DNA of 64,000 nt, taken from NCBI GenBank assembly GCA_036311565.1, contig JAXJPR010000051.1:37427-101426 (forward strand), written 5' to 3'. Shown here in pieces: positions 26,968 through 34,927 of the stretch; position 1 is the first letter of the stretch, and each line of letters starts with the position of its first letter. The position numbers were made by a program, and so were the translations under genes. The stretch is from Fimousia sp036311565. GTDB taxonomy: Bacteria > Bacillota > Clostridia > Lachnospirales > Lachnospiraceae. The notes beneath the pieces were generated by a model. That model was given only the letters and a program-made list of their open reading frames with translations, ran no database searches and was not told the origin of the DNA.

Positions 26968-27105
26968 TGGCAAAGTAAGAATCAAGCTAAATACACCCAA
27001 AAAATCTGGATTTCCAGTAAATGAAAAATAAATAACAACAGCAAGAAGAAGGAGAAGCAGTAAAAGTCCTACGATGGCTAAGAATTGTCTGGTTTTTTGT
27101 TTCAT
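26923..27105 (-). CDS. Small two-helix membrane protein
   Basis: 60 residues, unknown function. Starts at the ATG at 27105 after GGGAGG. It consists of a basic start (MKQKTRQF), a membrane helix (about 9-29), a short polar loop (TGNPDF) and a second helix (about 35-56) ending in Arg. A strong sigma-A promoter and a long inverted repeat lie upstream. The 3' end overlaps rarA antisense by 45 bases. The good ribosome site and promoter support it as real. Confidence 0.65.
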   Translation of the reverse strand: MKQKTRQFLAIVGLLLLLLLLAVVIYFSFTGNPDFLGVFSLILTLPLIIAGIGIILRMFR

Positions 27106-27138
27106 AATAAGACCTCCCATTAAAGTTGAAATCATGGT

Positions 27139-27168
27139 ATCATAAAAGGCCGAATAAATCCATGTCAA
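27139..27168 (-). promoter_or_regulatory. Sigma-A promoter of the small membrane protein
   Basis: Minus strand: TTGACA (27163-27168), 18-base spacer, TATGAT (27139-27144). The -35 box lies in the loop of the inverted repeat 27148-27180. Confidence 0.65.
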
Positions 27169-27180
27169 ATTTATTCGGCC
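27148..27180. repeat. Perfect 12-bp inverted repeat at a promoter
   Basis: Arms GGCCGAATAAAT and ATTTATTCGGCC around nine bases containing the minus-strand -35 box. It could be an operator. On the minus strand it is followed by TTTTAT, so a weak terminator or attenuator is an alternative. Confidence 0.7.
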
Positions 27181-27181
27181 C

Positions 27182-27195
27182 TGCCCATATGGGCA
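27182..27195. repeat. 14-bp perfect palindrome
   Basis: TGCCCATATGGGCA, two bases from the 12-bp inverted repeat; operator-like spacing. No gene lies on it. The rest of 27106-27418 holds only this, the repeat and two promoters. Confidence 0.6.
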
Positions 27196-27295
27196 TTATC
27201 GGGGGAGGATAAGTATTTACTTTTTCTTTGGTGATAATTCTAGTCTAACCGAAAAAAAGGATTTGATACAGGAATTACATATTTTTTTCAAATGG

Positions 27296-27324
27296 TTGAA
27301 AATGAAAAAAAAGTTTGTTATAGT
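27296..27324 (+). promoter_or_regulatory. Sigma-A promoter of the SEC-C gene
   Basis: TTGAAA (27296-27301), 17-base spacer, TATAGT (27319-27324). Confidence 0.7.
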
Positions 27325-27418
27325 TAGCATGATAGACTTTTTACGGCTTATAAAAAAGTAATGGAAAAGTACTGTTAGCAGAAAGATGAAAAATAAAAGA
27401 ATAAGGATGGGAAGAATT

Positions 27419-27919
27419 ATGGCTTTATTACAGGAATGGCGTGATTATGCATATGCGCACGACGATAATACACAGGCTGGACAGCAGTTTTGGTTAAATT
27501 ATTTTGCTGTTGAAAAAGGAATCTACGAAAAATTATTATCAAACAAAGATGTAGTAGAAGAAGGAACAGTAAAAGAATTAGCAGAAAAATTTGAAGTTGA
27601 ATTACAGTTATTTGTAGGATTTTTAGATGGAATCAATGACAGCTTAAAAACAGAAAATCCAATCGATACTATGGAAGAAGATACTGTGGTAAGTCTGGAT
27701 ATTGATTTTGAAAAATTGTATTATAACATGGTTGCCTGCAAAGCAGAATGGTTATATACATTAGAACAGTGGAATGATATCTTAACACCAGAACGTCAGA
27801 AAGAATTATACAAACAGCAGAAATCATCTACAACAATTGTAAAAGGCAAAAAAATTGGACGTAATGATCCATGTCCATGTGGAAGCGGCAAAAAATACAA
27901 AAAATGCTGTGGAAGATAG
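27419..27919 (+). CDS. SEC-C motif protein
   Basis: 166 residues. The C-terminus carries the zinc-binding SEC-C motif (GRNDPCPCGSGKKYKKCC), as found at the SecA tail. The N-terminal 120 residues are helical and acidic with no known motif. The ATG at 27419 is favoured by AAGGATGG upstream; ATGs at 27386 and 27407 are in the same frame. SEC-C proteins bind zinc and often ribosomes or SecB-like partners, but the role of this stand-alone type is not known. It has its own promoter and terminator. Confidence 0.85.
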   Translation: MALLQEWRDYAYAHDDNTQAGQQFWLNYFAVEKGIYEKLLSNKDVVEEGTVKELAEKFEVELQLFVGFLDGINDSLKTENPIDTMEEDTVVSLDIDFEKLYYNMVACKAEWLYTLEQWNDILTPERQKELYKQQKSSTTIVKGKKIGRNDPCPCGSGKKYKKCCGR

Positions 27920-27930
27920 AACAAAGATTA

Positions 27931-27957
27931 AGGCAGAAGCAAGTGCTTCTGCCTTTT
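27931..27957 (+). terminator. Terminator after the SEC-C gene
   Basis: Perfect 11-pair stem AGGCAGAAGCA/TGCTTCTGCCT around AG, followed by TTT. Confidence 0.87.
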
Positions 27958-27965
27958 ATCGTCTA

Positions 27966-27994
27966 ATGACAAAAAATAGGAAATGTGTTATGAT
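27966..27994 (+). promoter_or_regulatory. Promoter of the oxidoreductase operon
   Basis: ATGACA (27966-27971), 17-base spacer, TATGAT (27989-27994), 35 bases before the ATG at 28029. Confidence 0.6.
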
Positions 27995-28028
27995 ATATTA
28001 AATTATGGTGGATAGGAGAATGTAAAAT

Positions 28029-29033
28029 ATGATTAGATTTGCGACCATTGGCACAAACTTTATTGTGGACTGGTTTTTAAGCGGAATCTCCTTATGTAGG
28101 GAGATGGAGTATGGGGCTGTGTATTCCAGGAATATGGAAACAGGAAAGGCCTTTGCAGACAAGTATGGTGTGAAAACAGTCTATGATAATTTGGAAGAAC
28201 TGGCAATGGATGAGAGTATTGATGCAGTGTATATTGCAAGTCCTACCTATTGTCATTTCCAACAGGCCATGATGATGCTAAATTATGGAAAACATGTTTT
28301 ATGTGAAAAGCCAGTTGCTTCTAATTCTAGGGAATTGGAATTGATGCTTCAGGCGGCAAAAGAAAATGATGTTGTATTTATGGAAGCAATGAAATGTGTC
28401 TTTACACCAGGATATCAGATCATCATGGACCAAATGCACAAGCTTGGCACAATAAGAAGAGCGACTATTCAGTATTGTCAATATTCTTCCAGATATGATA
28501 ACTTTAAAAATGGTATAATTGAGAATGCATTTAGACCAGAGTTATCCAATGGGGCAATTATGGATATTGGTTGTTATTGCGTACATTTTCTTGTGAAATT
28601 ATTTGGAATACCTGAATCCATTCAGACGGATGTCATAAAATTATCCAACGGGTGTGATGGCGCTGGGACGATTTTAGCCCACTATAATGGTATGCAGGCA
28701 GAGATTTTATATTCTAAAATAGCTAATTCCACGCTTCCAAGCCAGATTCAAGGCGAAAAAGGATGTATGATTATTCATGATGTTCCTCATCCAAGAGAAA
28801 TTAAGATTATCTATAATGATGGAACTGTGGAAGAATTTAAAGTTCCTAGAGCGAAAACGGAAGTATATCGAAACAATTTAGTGTATGAAGCATTGGAATT
28901 CCAGAAATTGGTGTCAGGACATGAAGTAGACCATTCTCACAATCAAAATTCCGTTATGGAAATGAAAGTAATAGACGAAGCCAGACGTCAGATGGGAATT
29001 TACTTTCCGGCTGATAAAATTATGGAGGTGTAG
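28029..29033 (+). CDS. Gfo/Idh/MocA family oxidoreductase
   Basis: 334-residue NAD(P)-dependent dehydrogenase. The N-terminal Rossmann start is IRFATIGTNFIVDWFL, and the conserved GKHVLCEKPVASN segment with the catalytic-type Lys is near residue 95. The C-terminal beta-sheet domain has MDIGCYCVHF, also conserved. Substrates in this family range over sugars, inositol and trans-dihydrodiols, and none can be assigned here. TAGGAG precedes the ATG. The next gene begins three bases after its stop. Confidence 0.88.
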   Translation: MIRFATIGTNFIVDWFLSGISLCREMEYGAVYSRNMETGKAFADKYGVKTVYDNLEELAMDESIDAVYIASPTYCHFQQAMMMLNYGKHVLCEKPVASNSRELELMLQAAKENDVVFMEAMKCVFTPGYQIIMDQMHKLGTIRRATIQYCQYSSRYDNFKNGIIENAFRPELSNGAIMDIGCYCVHFLVKLFGIPESIQTDVIKLSNGCDGAGTILAHYNGMQAEILYSKIANSTLPSQIQGEKGCMIIHDVPHPREIKIIYNDGTVEEFKVPRAKTEVYRNNLVYEALEFQKLVSGHEVDHSHNQNSVMEMKVIDEARRQMGIYFPADKIMEV

Positions 29034-29036
29034 TAT

Positions 29037-29786
29037 ATGAGAAAGAAATTATTCATATTTGTTTTTACCATTGGCATGGTATTGTTAGTATCTGCTTGCA
29101 GCAAAGAAGAAAGTAATGAGAATGTTTCTGAGAATGAAAGTATAAAGACAGAAGAAACCACGGAAACAGAATATGAGAAAGTAGAAATTAAACAGGCTTC
29201 TGAAGTAAATCAGATGTCAAAACCAGAAAAAGGTGAAACCATTGCCATTGTAAAAGTAAAAGGATTTGGAGAATTAAAATTTAAATTCTTTCAACAGGAT
29301 TCTCCATTAGCAGTGGAAAATTTTGTAACATTGGCATATAATCATTACTATGATGGAATTACGTTCCATCGTGTCATTAATGATTTTATGATTCAGGGTG
29401 GAGACCCAACAGGAACTGGAATGGGAGGAGAAAGTATTTGGGGAAGTGAGTTTGAAAATGAAACTTCTGATGTACTATTACCTCTTAGAGGTGCGCTGTG
29501 TATGGCAAATGCGGGTAGAGATACGAATGGAAGCCAATTCTTTGTTGTGCAGAATAAAACTGTGACAGAAGATACCTATGGTGGTAAGACGGCCACTGAT
29601 GAGCAAAAGAAAATGTTTGATGAGTATGGTGGATACCCATATTTAATGGATGATTATACTGTATTTGGACAATTATATGAAGGATATGATGTTTTGGATG
29701 ATATTGCAGCTACGGAAAAGGATGAAAATGATAAGCCAGTAGAGGATGTCGTTATCGAAAGTATCACCATTAAGGAAGCTAAATAA
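29037..29786 (+). CDS. Lipoprotein cyclophilin-type peptidyl-prolyl isomerase
   Basis: 249 residues. A lipoprotein signal ends in VSAC (Cys21), then an Asn/Glu/Thr-rich linker, then a cyclophilin domain from about residue 60 with FHRVINDFMIQGGDPTGTG and SQFFVVQ, the active-site Arg and Gln region. It should act outside the cell membrane in folding of exported proteins. GGAGGTG, overlapping the end of the upstream gene, precedes the ATG. It overlaps the MocR gene by one base (TAATG). Confidence 0.92.
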   Translation: MRKKLFIFVFTIGMVLLVSACSKEESNENVSENESIKTEETTETEYEKVEIKQASEVNQMSKPEKGETIAIVKVKGFGELKFKFFQQDSPLAVENFVTLAYNHYYDGITFHRVINDFMIQGGDPTGTGMGGESIWGSEFENETSDVLLPLRGALCMANAGRDTNGSQFFVVQNKTVTEDTYGGKTATDEQKKMFDEYGGYPYLMDDYTVFGQLYEGYDVLDDIAATEKDENDKPVEDVVIESITIKEAK

Positions 29787-31183
29787 TGTTGACAATAGGA
29801 ATTGATACAAAGAAAAAAGAGCCGATTTACGAACAGATTTATAAATATATTAGAAATGAGATAAAATCAGGAGCTTTGACCTGCGGGACAAAGCTCCCTT
29901 CGTCTAGAAAGCTGGCAGAGCACTTAGATGTCAGTAGAAATACCATAGATCAAGCTTATGGGCAATTACTTTCTGAAGGTTATGTGGAGTCAAAACCCAA
30001 AAGAGGATATTATGTGGCAGCATTGGATGAAATGCTTGATTTTACTGTTGAGATACCGGAAGAAGAAGAGCCGCAGGAGGATGTCCAGCATTATAAGTAT
30101 GATTTTACATCTTCCGGAGTTGATATGGCTCATTTTCCATATAATACATGGAGAAAATTAATGAGGGAAGTACTGATGGATGATAATTCCCAATTATTTC
30201 AGACGGGGAAATCCAGCGGAGACTTTGCATTAAGAGAGGCAATCAAAAACTATCTTCATCAGTCCAGAGGTGTTTCCTGTTCAAGCAGTCAGATTATTTT
30301 GGGATCTGGGATGGAATATTTGCTGCTGCTATTATCACAAATTTTAGATAGACCATATGTTGTTGGTATGGAAAATCCAACTTATATGCAGGCCTATCGG
30401 GTATTTTCTCAGTTGAAATTTCCAGTAAAAGCAATTTCTATGGATGAGCAGGGGATGAGAGTAGAAGAGTTAAGAGAGTCAGGAGCAGAAATTGCATATG
30501 TAACACCATCTCATCAGTATCCGACCGGAATCGTTATGCCGATCAGCAGAAGAAGCAGCCTGCTTGCATGGGCAAGGGAAAAGGAAGAGCGATATATCAT
30601 TGAAGATGATTATGACAGTGAGTTTCGTTATCATGGAAAGCCGATTCCATCCTTACAGGGGAATGATAAAAATGGAAAAGTAATCTATATGGGGACATTT
30701 TCAAAAGCAATTGCTCCTGCGATTCGTATCAGCTATATGGTATTGCCAAAGACGTTATTGGCTATTTATAATAAAAAATTATCGTTTTATTCCTGTACAG
30801 TTTCCAGAATTGATCAGGCAGTATTAAGCGATTTCCTAAAAGAAGGGCATTTTGAGCGGCATTTGAATCGGATGAGGGCTTTGTATAAAAGTAAAAATCA
30901 GTTTTTAATGCAGCAGCTGAAAGTTTTTGGAAATGATATTACGGTCACAGGTTTCTCTGCCGGACTGCATGTTTTAGTAGAATTTAAAAAGATAAAAAAT
31001 CATAAAGAATTTCAGAGAAGGTTATTGCAAACGGGTATAAAAATGCAGGCGATTTCGAATTACTATATTGAGGGTAATCCAGAGAAAGAATGTTATATTC
31101 TTGGATTTGCAAGACTGAAAGAGGAGAAAATGAAAGAAGGTATTTGTTGTTTAAAGCAAATTTATGATGAACAGATACAATAA
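29786..31183 (+). CDS. MocR/GntR-type PLP regulator
   Basis: 465 residues: an N-terminal GntR winged helix (about 10-75; GTKLPSSRKLAEHLDVSRNT and SEGYVESKPKRGYYV) fused to a fold-type I aminotransferase-like domain (about 110-460). The PLP Lys is in MGTFSKAIAPAIR and the PLP Asp in IIEDDYDSEF. PdxR, which controls vitamin B6 genes, and GabR share this layout; no such target gene adjoins. The start overlaps the cyclophilin stop, implying coupled translation. Confidence 0.92.
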   Translation: MLTIGIDTKKKEPIYEQIYKYIRNEIKSGALTCGTKLPSSRKLAEHLDVSRNTIDQAYGQLLSEGYVESKPKRGYYVAALDEMLDFTVEIPEEEEPQEDVQHYKYDFTSSGVDMAHFPYNTWRKLMREVLMDDNSQLFQTGKSSGDFALREAIKNYLHQSRGVSCSSSQIILGSGMEYLLLLLSQILDRPYVVGMENPTYMQAYRVFSQLKFPVKAISMDEQGMRVEELRESGAEIAYVTPSHQYPTGIVMPISRRSSLLAWAREKEERYIIEDDYDSEFRYHGKPIPSLQGNDKNGKVIYMGTFSKAIAPAIRISYMVLPKTLLAIYNKKLSFYSCTVSRIDQAVLSDFLKEGHFERHLNRMRALYKSKNQFLMQQLKVFGNDITVTGFSAGLHVLVEFKKIKNHKEFQRRLLQTGIKMQAISNYYIEGNPEKECYILGFARLKEEKMKEGICCLKQIYDEQIQ

Positions 31184-31226
31184 ATGCAGAAATCCGTATT
31201 GATGCGGATGAGAAAGGAAGAAGAAT

Positions 31227-32591
31227 ATGTCAGAAAAAGATCGTACATATGATACAGAGAAATTCTGTTATGTATGTAAACGCAGTGAAAAACAGACAGG
31301 AAAGTTAATAAAACTGCCAAATGAGATTTATGTCTGCCCGGATTGTATGCAGAGAAGTATGGATATGGTAGATCAGGGATATTTAAATAACTTTGATTTT
31401 AATAATATGGATTTTCAAAATATGAATGATATGATGAAACATATGCGTCCACAGCCGGAGATTAAAGCGAAGAAAAAAGAAAAACCAAAAGAAGAAGAAA
31501 CGCCATTAGATTTAAAGACGATTCCAGCCCCTCATCAGATAAAAGGACAGTTAGATGAATATGTTATTGGACAGGAACATGCCAAAAAGGTGATTTCTGT
31601 TGCGGTTTATAATCATTATAAGAGAGTGGTGACTAATACCATGGATGAAATCGAAATTGACAAATCCAATATGTTGATGATTGGACCGACAGGAAGTGGA
31701 AAAACTTATTTGGTTAAAACACTGGCCCGTCTTTTAAATGTGCCATTGGCAATTACAGATGCTACATCTTTAACAGAAGCTGGCTATATTGGAGATGATG
31801 TAGAGAGTGTTTTATCTAAGTTACTTCAAAATGCAGATAACGATGTAGAAAAGGCAGAAAGAGGAATTATTTTCATTGATGAAATTGATAAAATTGCTAA
31901 AAAGCAGAATGCTCACAGCAGAGACGTCAGTGGAGAAGCGGTACAGCAGGGTTTGTTAAAGCTTTTAGAAGGAGCTGATGTTGAAGTACCCGTTGGGGCA
32001 ACTAATAAAAATGCCATGGTACCTATGACAACCATTAATACACGAAATATTTTGTTTATTTGCGGCGGTGCATTTCCTGATTTGGAAGGAATTATAAAAA
32101 AACGCCTGTCCAAACAGTCATCCATTGGGTTCAATGCAGATTTAAAAGATAAATATGACAGAGAAAATAATATTTTAAGTAAGGTTACGGTAGAGGATTT
32201 AAGAGAATATGGTATGATTCCAGAATTTTTAGGCCGTTTGCCAGTTGTATATACATTAGAAGCACTGACAAAAGAAATGTTAGTAGCGATTTTAAAAGAA
32301 CCAAAAAATGCAATTTTAAAACAATATAAGAAATTGCTTGAATTGGATGAAGTAAGATTAGAGTTTGAAGATGGGGCATTAGAAGCTATCGCCGAGAAAG
32401 CATTGGAAAAGAAAACAGGTGCTAGGGCTTTACGTGCGATTATTGAAGAATTTATGTTGGATATCATGTACGAAATTCCAAAAGACGATGCGATTGGATC
32501 AGTTACCATAACCAGAGACTATATTGAAGGAACTGGAGCCCCTATCATTTCCATGAGAGGAACGGAGGTTAAAAGACTAACGCAAGAATAA
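31227..32591 (+). CDS. clpX: ClpX-type protease ATPase subunit
   Basis: 454 residues: a C4 zinc finger (CYVCKRS, VCPDCMQ, residues 12-40), then an unusual Asn/Asp/Met-rich and Lys/Glu-rich linker (about 50-95), then the AAA+ core with Walker A GPTGSGKTY near 150, Walker B IIFIDEIDKIAKK near 212, and the SSIGF loop thought to dock ClpP. Unfolds substrates for ClpP. No clpP adjoins, and the sequence departs from typical ClpX (for instance GYIGDDVESVL), so it may be a second paralogue. AAAGGAAG precedes the ATG. Confidence 0.85.
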   Translation: MSEKDRTYDTEKFCYVCKRSEKQTGKLIKLPNEIYVCPDCMQRSMDMVDQGYLNNFDFNNMDFQNMNDMMKHMRPQPEIKAKKKEKPKEEETPLDLKTIPAPHQIKGQLDEYVIGQEHAKKVISVAVYNHYKRVVTNTMDEIEIDKSNMLMIGPTGSGKTYLVKTLARLLNVPLAITDATSLTEAGYIGDDVESVLSKLLQNADNDVEKAERGIIFIDEIDKIAKKQNAHSRDVSGEAVQQGLLKLLEGADVEVPVGATNKNAMVPMTTINTRNILFICGGAFPDLEGIIKKRLSKQSSIGFNADLKDKYDRENNILSKVTVEDLREYGMIPEFLGRLPVVYTLEALTKEMLVAILKEPKNAILKQYKKLLELDEVRLEFEDGALEAIAEKALEKKTGARALRAIIEEFMLDIMYEIPKDDAIGSVTITRDYIEGTGAPIISMRGTEVKRLTQE

Positions 32592-32604
32592 AAAGAATAG
32601 GATG

Positions 32605-32637
32605 AAAGCTGTAAAATGAAAATTTTGCAGCTTTTTT
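32605..32637 (+). terminator. Terminator after clpX
   Basis: AAAGCTGTAAAAT pairs with ATTTTGCAGCTTT (one G-T pair) around GAAA, followed by a T-run. Confidence 0.87.
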
Positions 32638-32675
32638 CTTTTTAGGCATAAAATAGGAAAAAGAGAGTTTTTAAT

Positions 32676-34361
32676 ATGGACAATGGGTGTAATGATGTAT
32701 TTTACAACGAAGAATATTATGATTTTCTTGTAGAATATGGAGGCAGAGGAGCAGATATAAAAGAAGAGTATCAGACAGAATGCCTTTTTCCCGTCAGTTA
32801 TCGGTTTGCAGCAATCTATCTGACACAGAAAAATGGGGAGAAGGTTCCGTATGAGAACAGGTCAATTTCTATTATTCCCAAATGTTTTGGGCTGATGGAT
32901 ATAGAAGCACTTCGTGATATGGGAGTATCTCAGGTGCAGAGTGGTCCGTTGAATTTGACAGGTTCCGGTGTTATGATCGGTTTTATTGATACGGGAATTG
33001 ATTATCAAAATCCGGTATTTCAGTATGAAGATGGAAGCAGCAAGATTGTATCGATCTGGGATCAGACCGATCGTAGAGGGACACCGCCAAATGGTTTTTA
33101 TTTTGGAAGCGAATATAAGAAGGAGCAGATAGAAGAAGCATTAAGAAGTGAAAATCCATTATCAATAGTCCCGTCTACAGATAATAATGGGCACGGAACC
33201 TTTCTGGCCGGCGTGGCTGCAGGACGAAAAGATGAAGCCAATCGGTTTTTGGGAGCAGCGCCAGATGCAGAAATTGTGGTAGTAAAATTAAAAGAAGCAA
33301 AGCAAAACTTGCGGGATTTTTACTTTATTCCAAAGGACGTAGCAGCATATTCAGAAGTTGAGATCATGATGGCGCTAAGTTATTTATTGGAAGTGACCGA
33401 AAGAGAAGAAAAGCCTATGATTATCTGCTTTGGTCTGGGAAGTAATCAGGGAACTCATATAGGAAGTACCTATTTAAGTGATTATTTGAACTGGATTTCT
33501 TTAAGAAAAGGATTTGGAGTCATTATTGCAGCTGGAAATGAAGGAAATGCCAATCATCATTATCATGGAAGACTTGCAAATACAAGAGAGACCGTAGAAT
33601 TAAAAGTAGGAAGAGGAGAACCCGGATTTTTTATTGAAATGTGGGGAAAAGCTCCTTATCGATTTCAGATTCAGATTGAGTCTCCGACTGGACAGTTAAC
33701 AGGCTGGATTGAGGCAGGAATCCGGGAAAGCCGTTCATTTACGTTTTTAATGGAAAAAACGCAAGTCTATATTGATTATCTGGTGGTGGATCCGTATAGT
33801 GGGGATCAGGGAATTTTCTTTCGATTTTCTACTCCAGCTGAAGGAATTTGGAAGATTTCAGTTGCAGAACCCCAGACAGGAGAAAAAGAATATGATATGT
33901 GGCTGCCCATTACAGAATTTATTGGAGCAGATACGTATTTTCTGCAGGCAAATCCGTTTACGACGATTACCACACCAGGAAATGCAGGAAATCCGATTAC
34001 CGTAACTGCTTATCGTCAGGAAAACTCCGCTCTTTATCTGGAAAGCAGCAGGGGATTTACGAGAAATCAGTTAATTAAACCAGAATTTGCGGCTCCTGGG
34101 GTGAATGTCATTGGACCCCTTCTTAGAGGACGTTTTGGCATGAAAAGTGGAACCAGTGTTTCTGCTGCATTGCTTGCCGGAATGGCAGCAGATTTTTTTC
34201 AGTGGGCAATTATAGAGAGAAACGATTATCTGATTAATACCATTGGACTAAAAAATTATTTTATACGGGGAGCCGATCGAAGCAGTGACAGGACTTACCC
34301 AAACAGGGAATGGGGATATGGAAAAGCAAATTTGTTTGACGTTTTTTTAGAAATCCGATAA
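32676..34361 (+). CDS. Csp-type subtilisin-like protease (S8)
   Basis: 561 residues without a signal peptide, in the length range of clostridial Csp germination proteases. The catalytic triad is complete: Asp105 (FIDTGID), His173 (NNGHGTFLAG) and Ser494 (KSGTSVSA). An insert of about 150 residues between His and Ser (about 310-450) forms the jelly-roll domain typical of Csp proteins. Csp proteases activate the cortex-lytic enzyme SleC in Clostridia; a SleC-like gene lies at 53255. AAAGAGAG precedes the ATG. General S8 peptidase is certain, the Csp role inferred. Confidence 0.88.
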   Translation: MDNGCNDVFYNEEYYDFLVEYGGRGADIKEEYQTECLFPVSYRFAAIYLTQKNGEKVPYENRSISIIPKCFGLMDIEALRDMGVSQVQSGPLNLTGSGVMIGFIDTGIDYQNPVFQYEDGSSKIVSIWDQTDRRGTPPNGFYFGSEYKKEQIEEALRSENPLSIVPSTDNNGHGTFLAGVAAGRKDEANRFLGAAPDAEIVVVKLKEAKQNLRDFYFIPKDVAAYSEVEIMMALSYLLEVTEREEKPMIICFGLGSNQGTHIGSTYLSDYLNWISLRKGFGVIIAAGNEGNANHHYHGRLANTRETVELKVGRGEPGFFIEMWGKAPYRFQIQIESPTGQLTGWIEAGIRESRSFTFLMEKTQVYIDYLVVDPYSGDQGIFFRFSTPAEGIWKISVAEPQTGEKEYDMWLPITEFIGADTYFLQANPFTTITTPGNAGNPITVTAYRQENSALYLESSRGFTRNQLIKPEFAAPGVNVIGPLLRGRFGMKSGTSVSAALLAGMAADFFQWAIIERNDYLINTIGLKNYFIRGADRSSDRTYPNREWGYGKANLFDVFLEIR

Positions 34362-34369
34362 GATGCTAA

Positions 34370-34840
34370 AAAACAGAGAGGCTATTACTTTTAGGAGATT
34401 TATTATATCATGGACCAAGAAATAATTTACCAAGGGATTATGATTCCCAAAAAGTTATTTAGATATTAAATGAATTGAAATCAAATCTTTTATGCGTTCG
34501 CGGAAACTGTGATATAGAAGTAGATGAAATGGTATTGGATTTTCCCATTCTGGCAGATTATACATGTCTCTATATGGGGCAGAAAGTAATTTATGCAACT
34601 TATGGTCATCAATATCATCCACAAAATCTTTCACCGCTTAAAAAAGTAGATGTTTTGCTAAATGGTCATACACATATTCCAGACTGTCAGATTTATGAGG
34701 ACTATATTTATATGAATACCGGATCTGTGTCAATTCCAAAAGCAGGCAGCAGGCATAGTTATATGATTATGGAGAAAGGGCAGATATTGTGGAAAGAGAT
34801 GGAAGATGGAACGGTTCGGATAGAAAGGAATATAGAATGA
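34370..34840 (+). pseudogene. Broken YfcE-type metallophosphodiesterase
   Basis: One reading frame carries family sequence over this whole span but has a TAG at 34460-34462. Before it: LLLLGDLLYHGPRN, the second metal-binding motif. After it: VRGNCD, YGHQYHP and NGHTHIP, the remaining metal ligands. The first 30-40 residues, with the initial Asp-x-His motif, are missing; an in-frame TAA at 34367 and the protease gene end leave no room. So the gene has both a 5' loss and a nonsense codon. The 122-residue open part after TAG cannot form the full metal site. Confidence 0.85.
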
Positions 34841-34845
34841 GTAAT

Positions 34846-34895
34846 AAGAAAGCTGTCATGCTAGAAAAAATCTGGCATGGCAGCTTTCTTTTTTT
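34846..34895. terminator. Bidirectional terminator
   Basis: Sixteen-base arms AAGAAAGCTGTCATGC and GCATGGCAGCTTTCTT (one G-T pair) around an AT-rich loop, T-run on the plus side; between the pseudogene and convergent typA. Confidence 0.87.
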
Positions 34896-34927
34896 ATAAA
34901 TCTTTCATTTCAGAATATAAATTTTTG

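Noticed and set aside
34460..34462. Recoding of TAG as an amino acid
   Set aside because: Many intact genes here end in TAG and the missing 5' part of this gene shows decay, so a stop is simpler.
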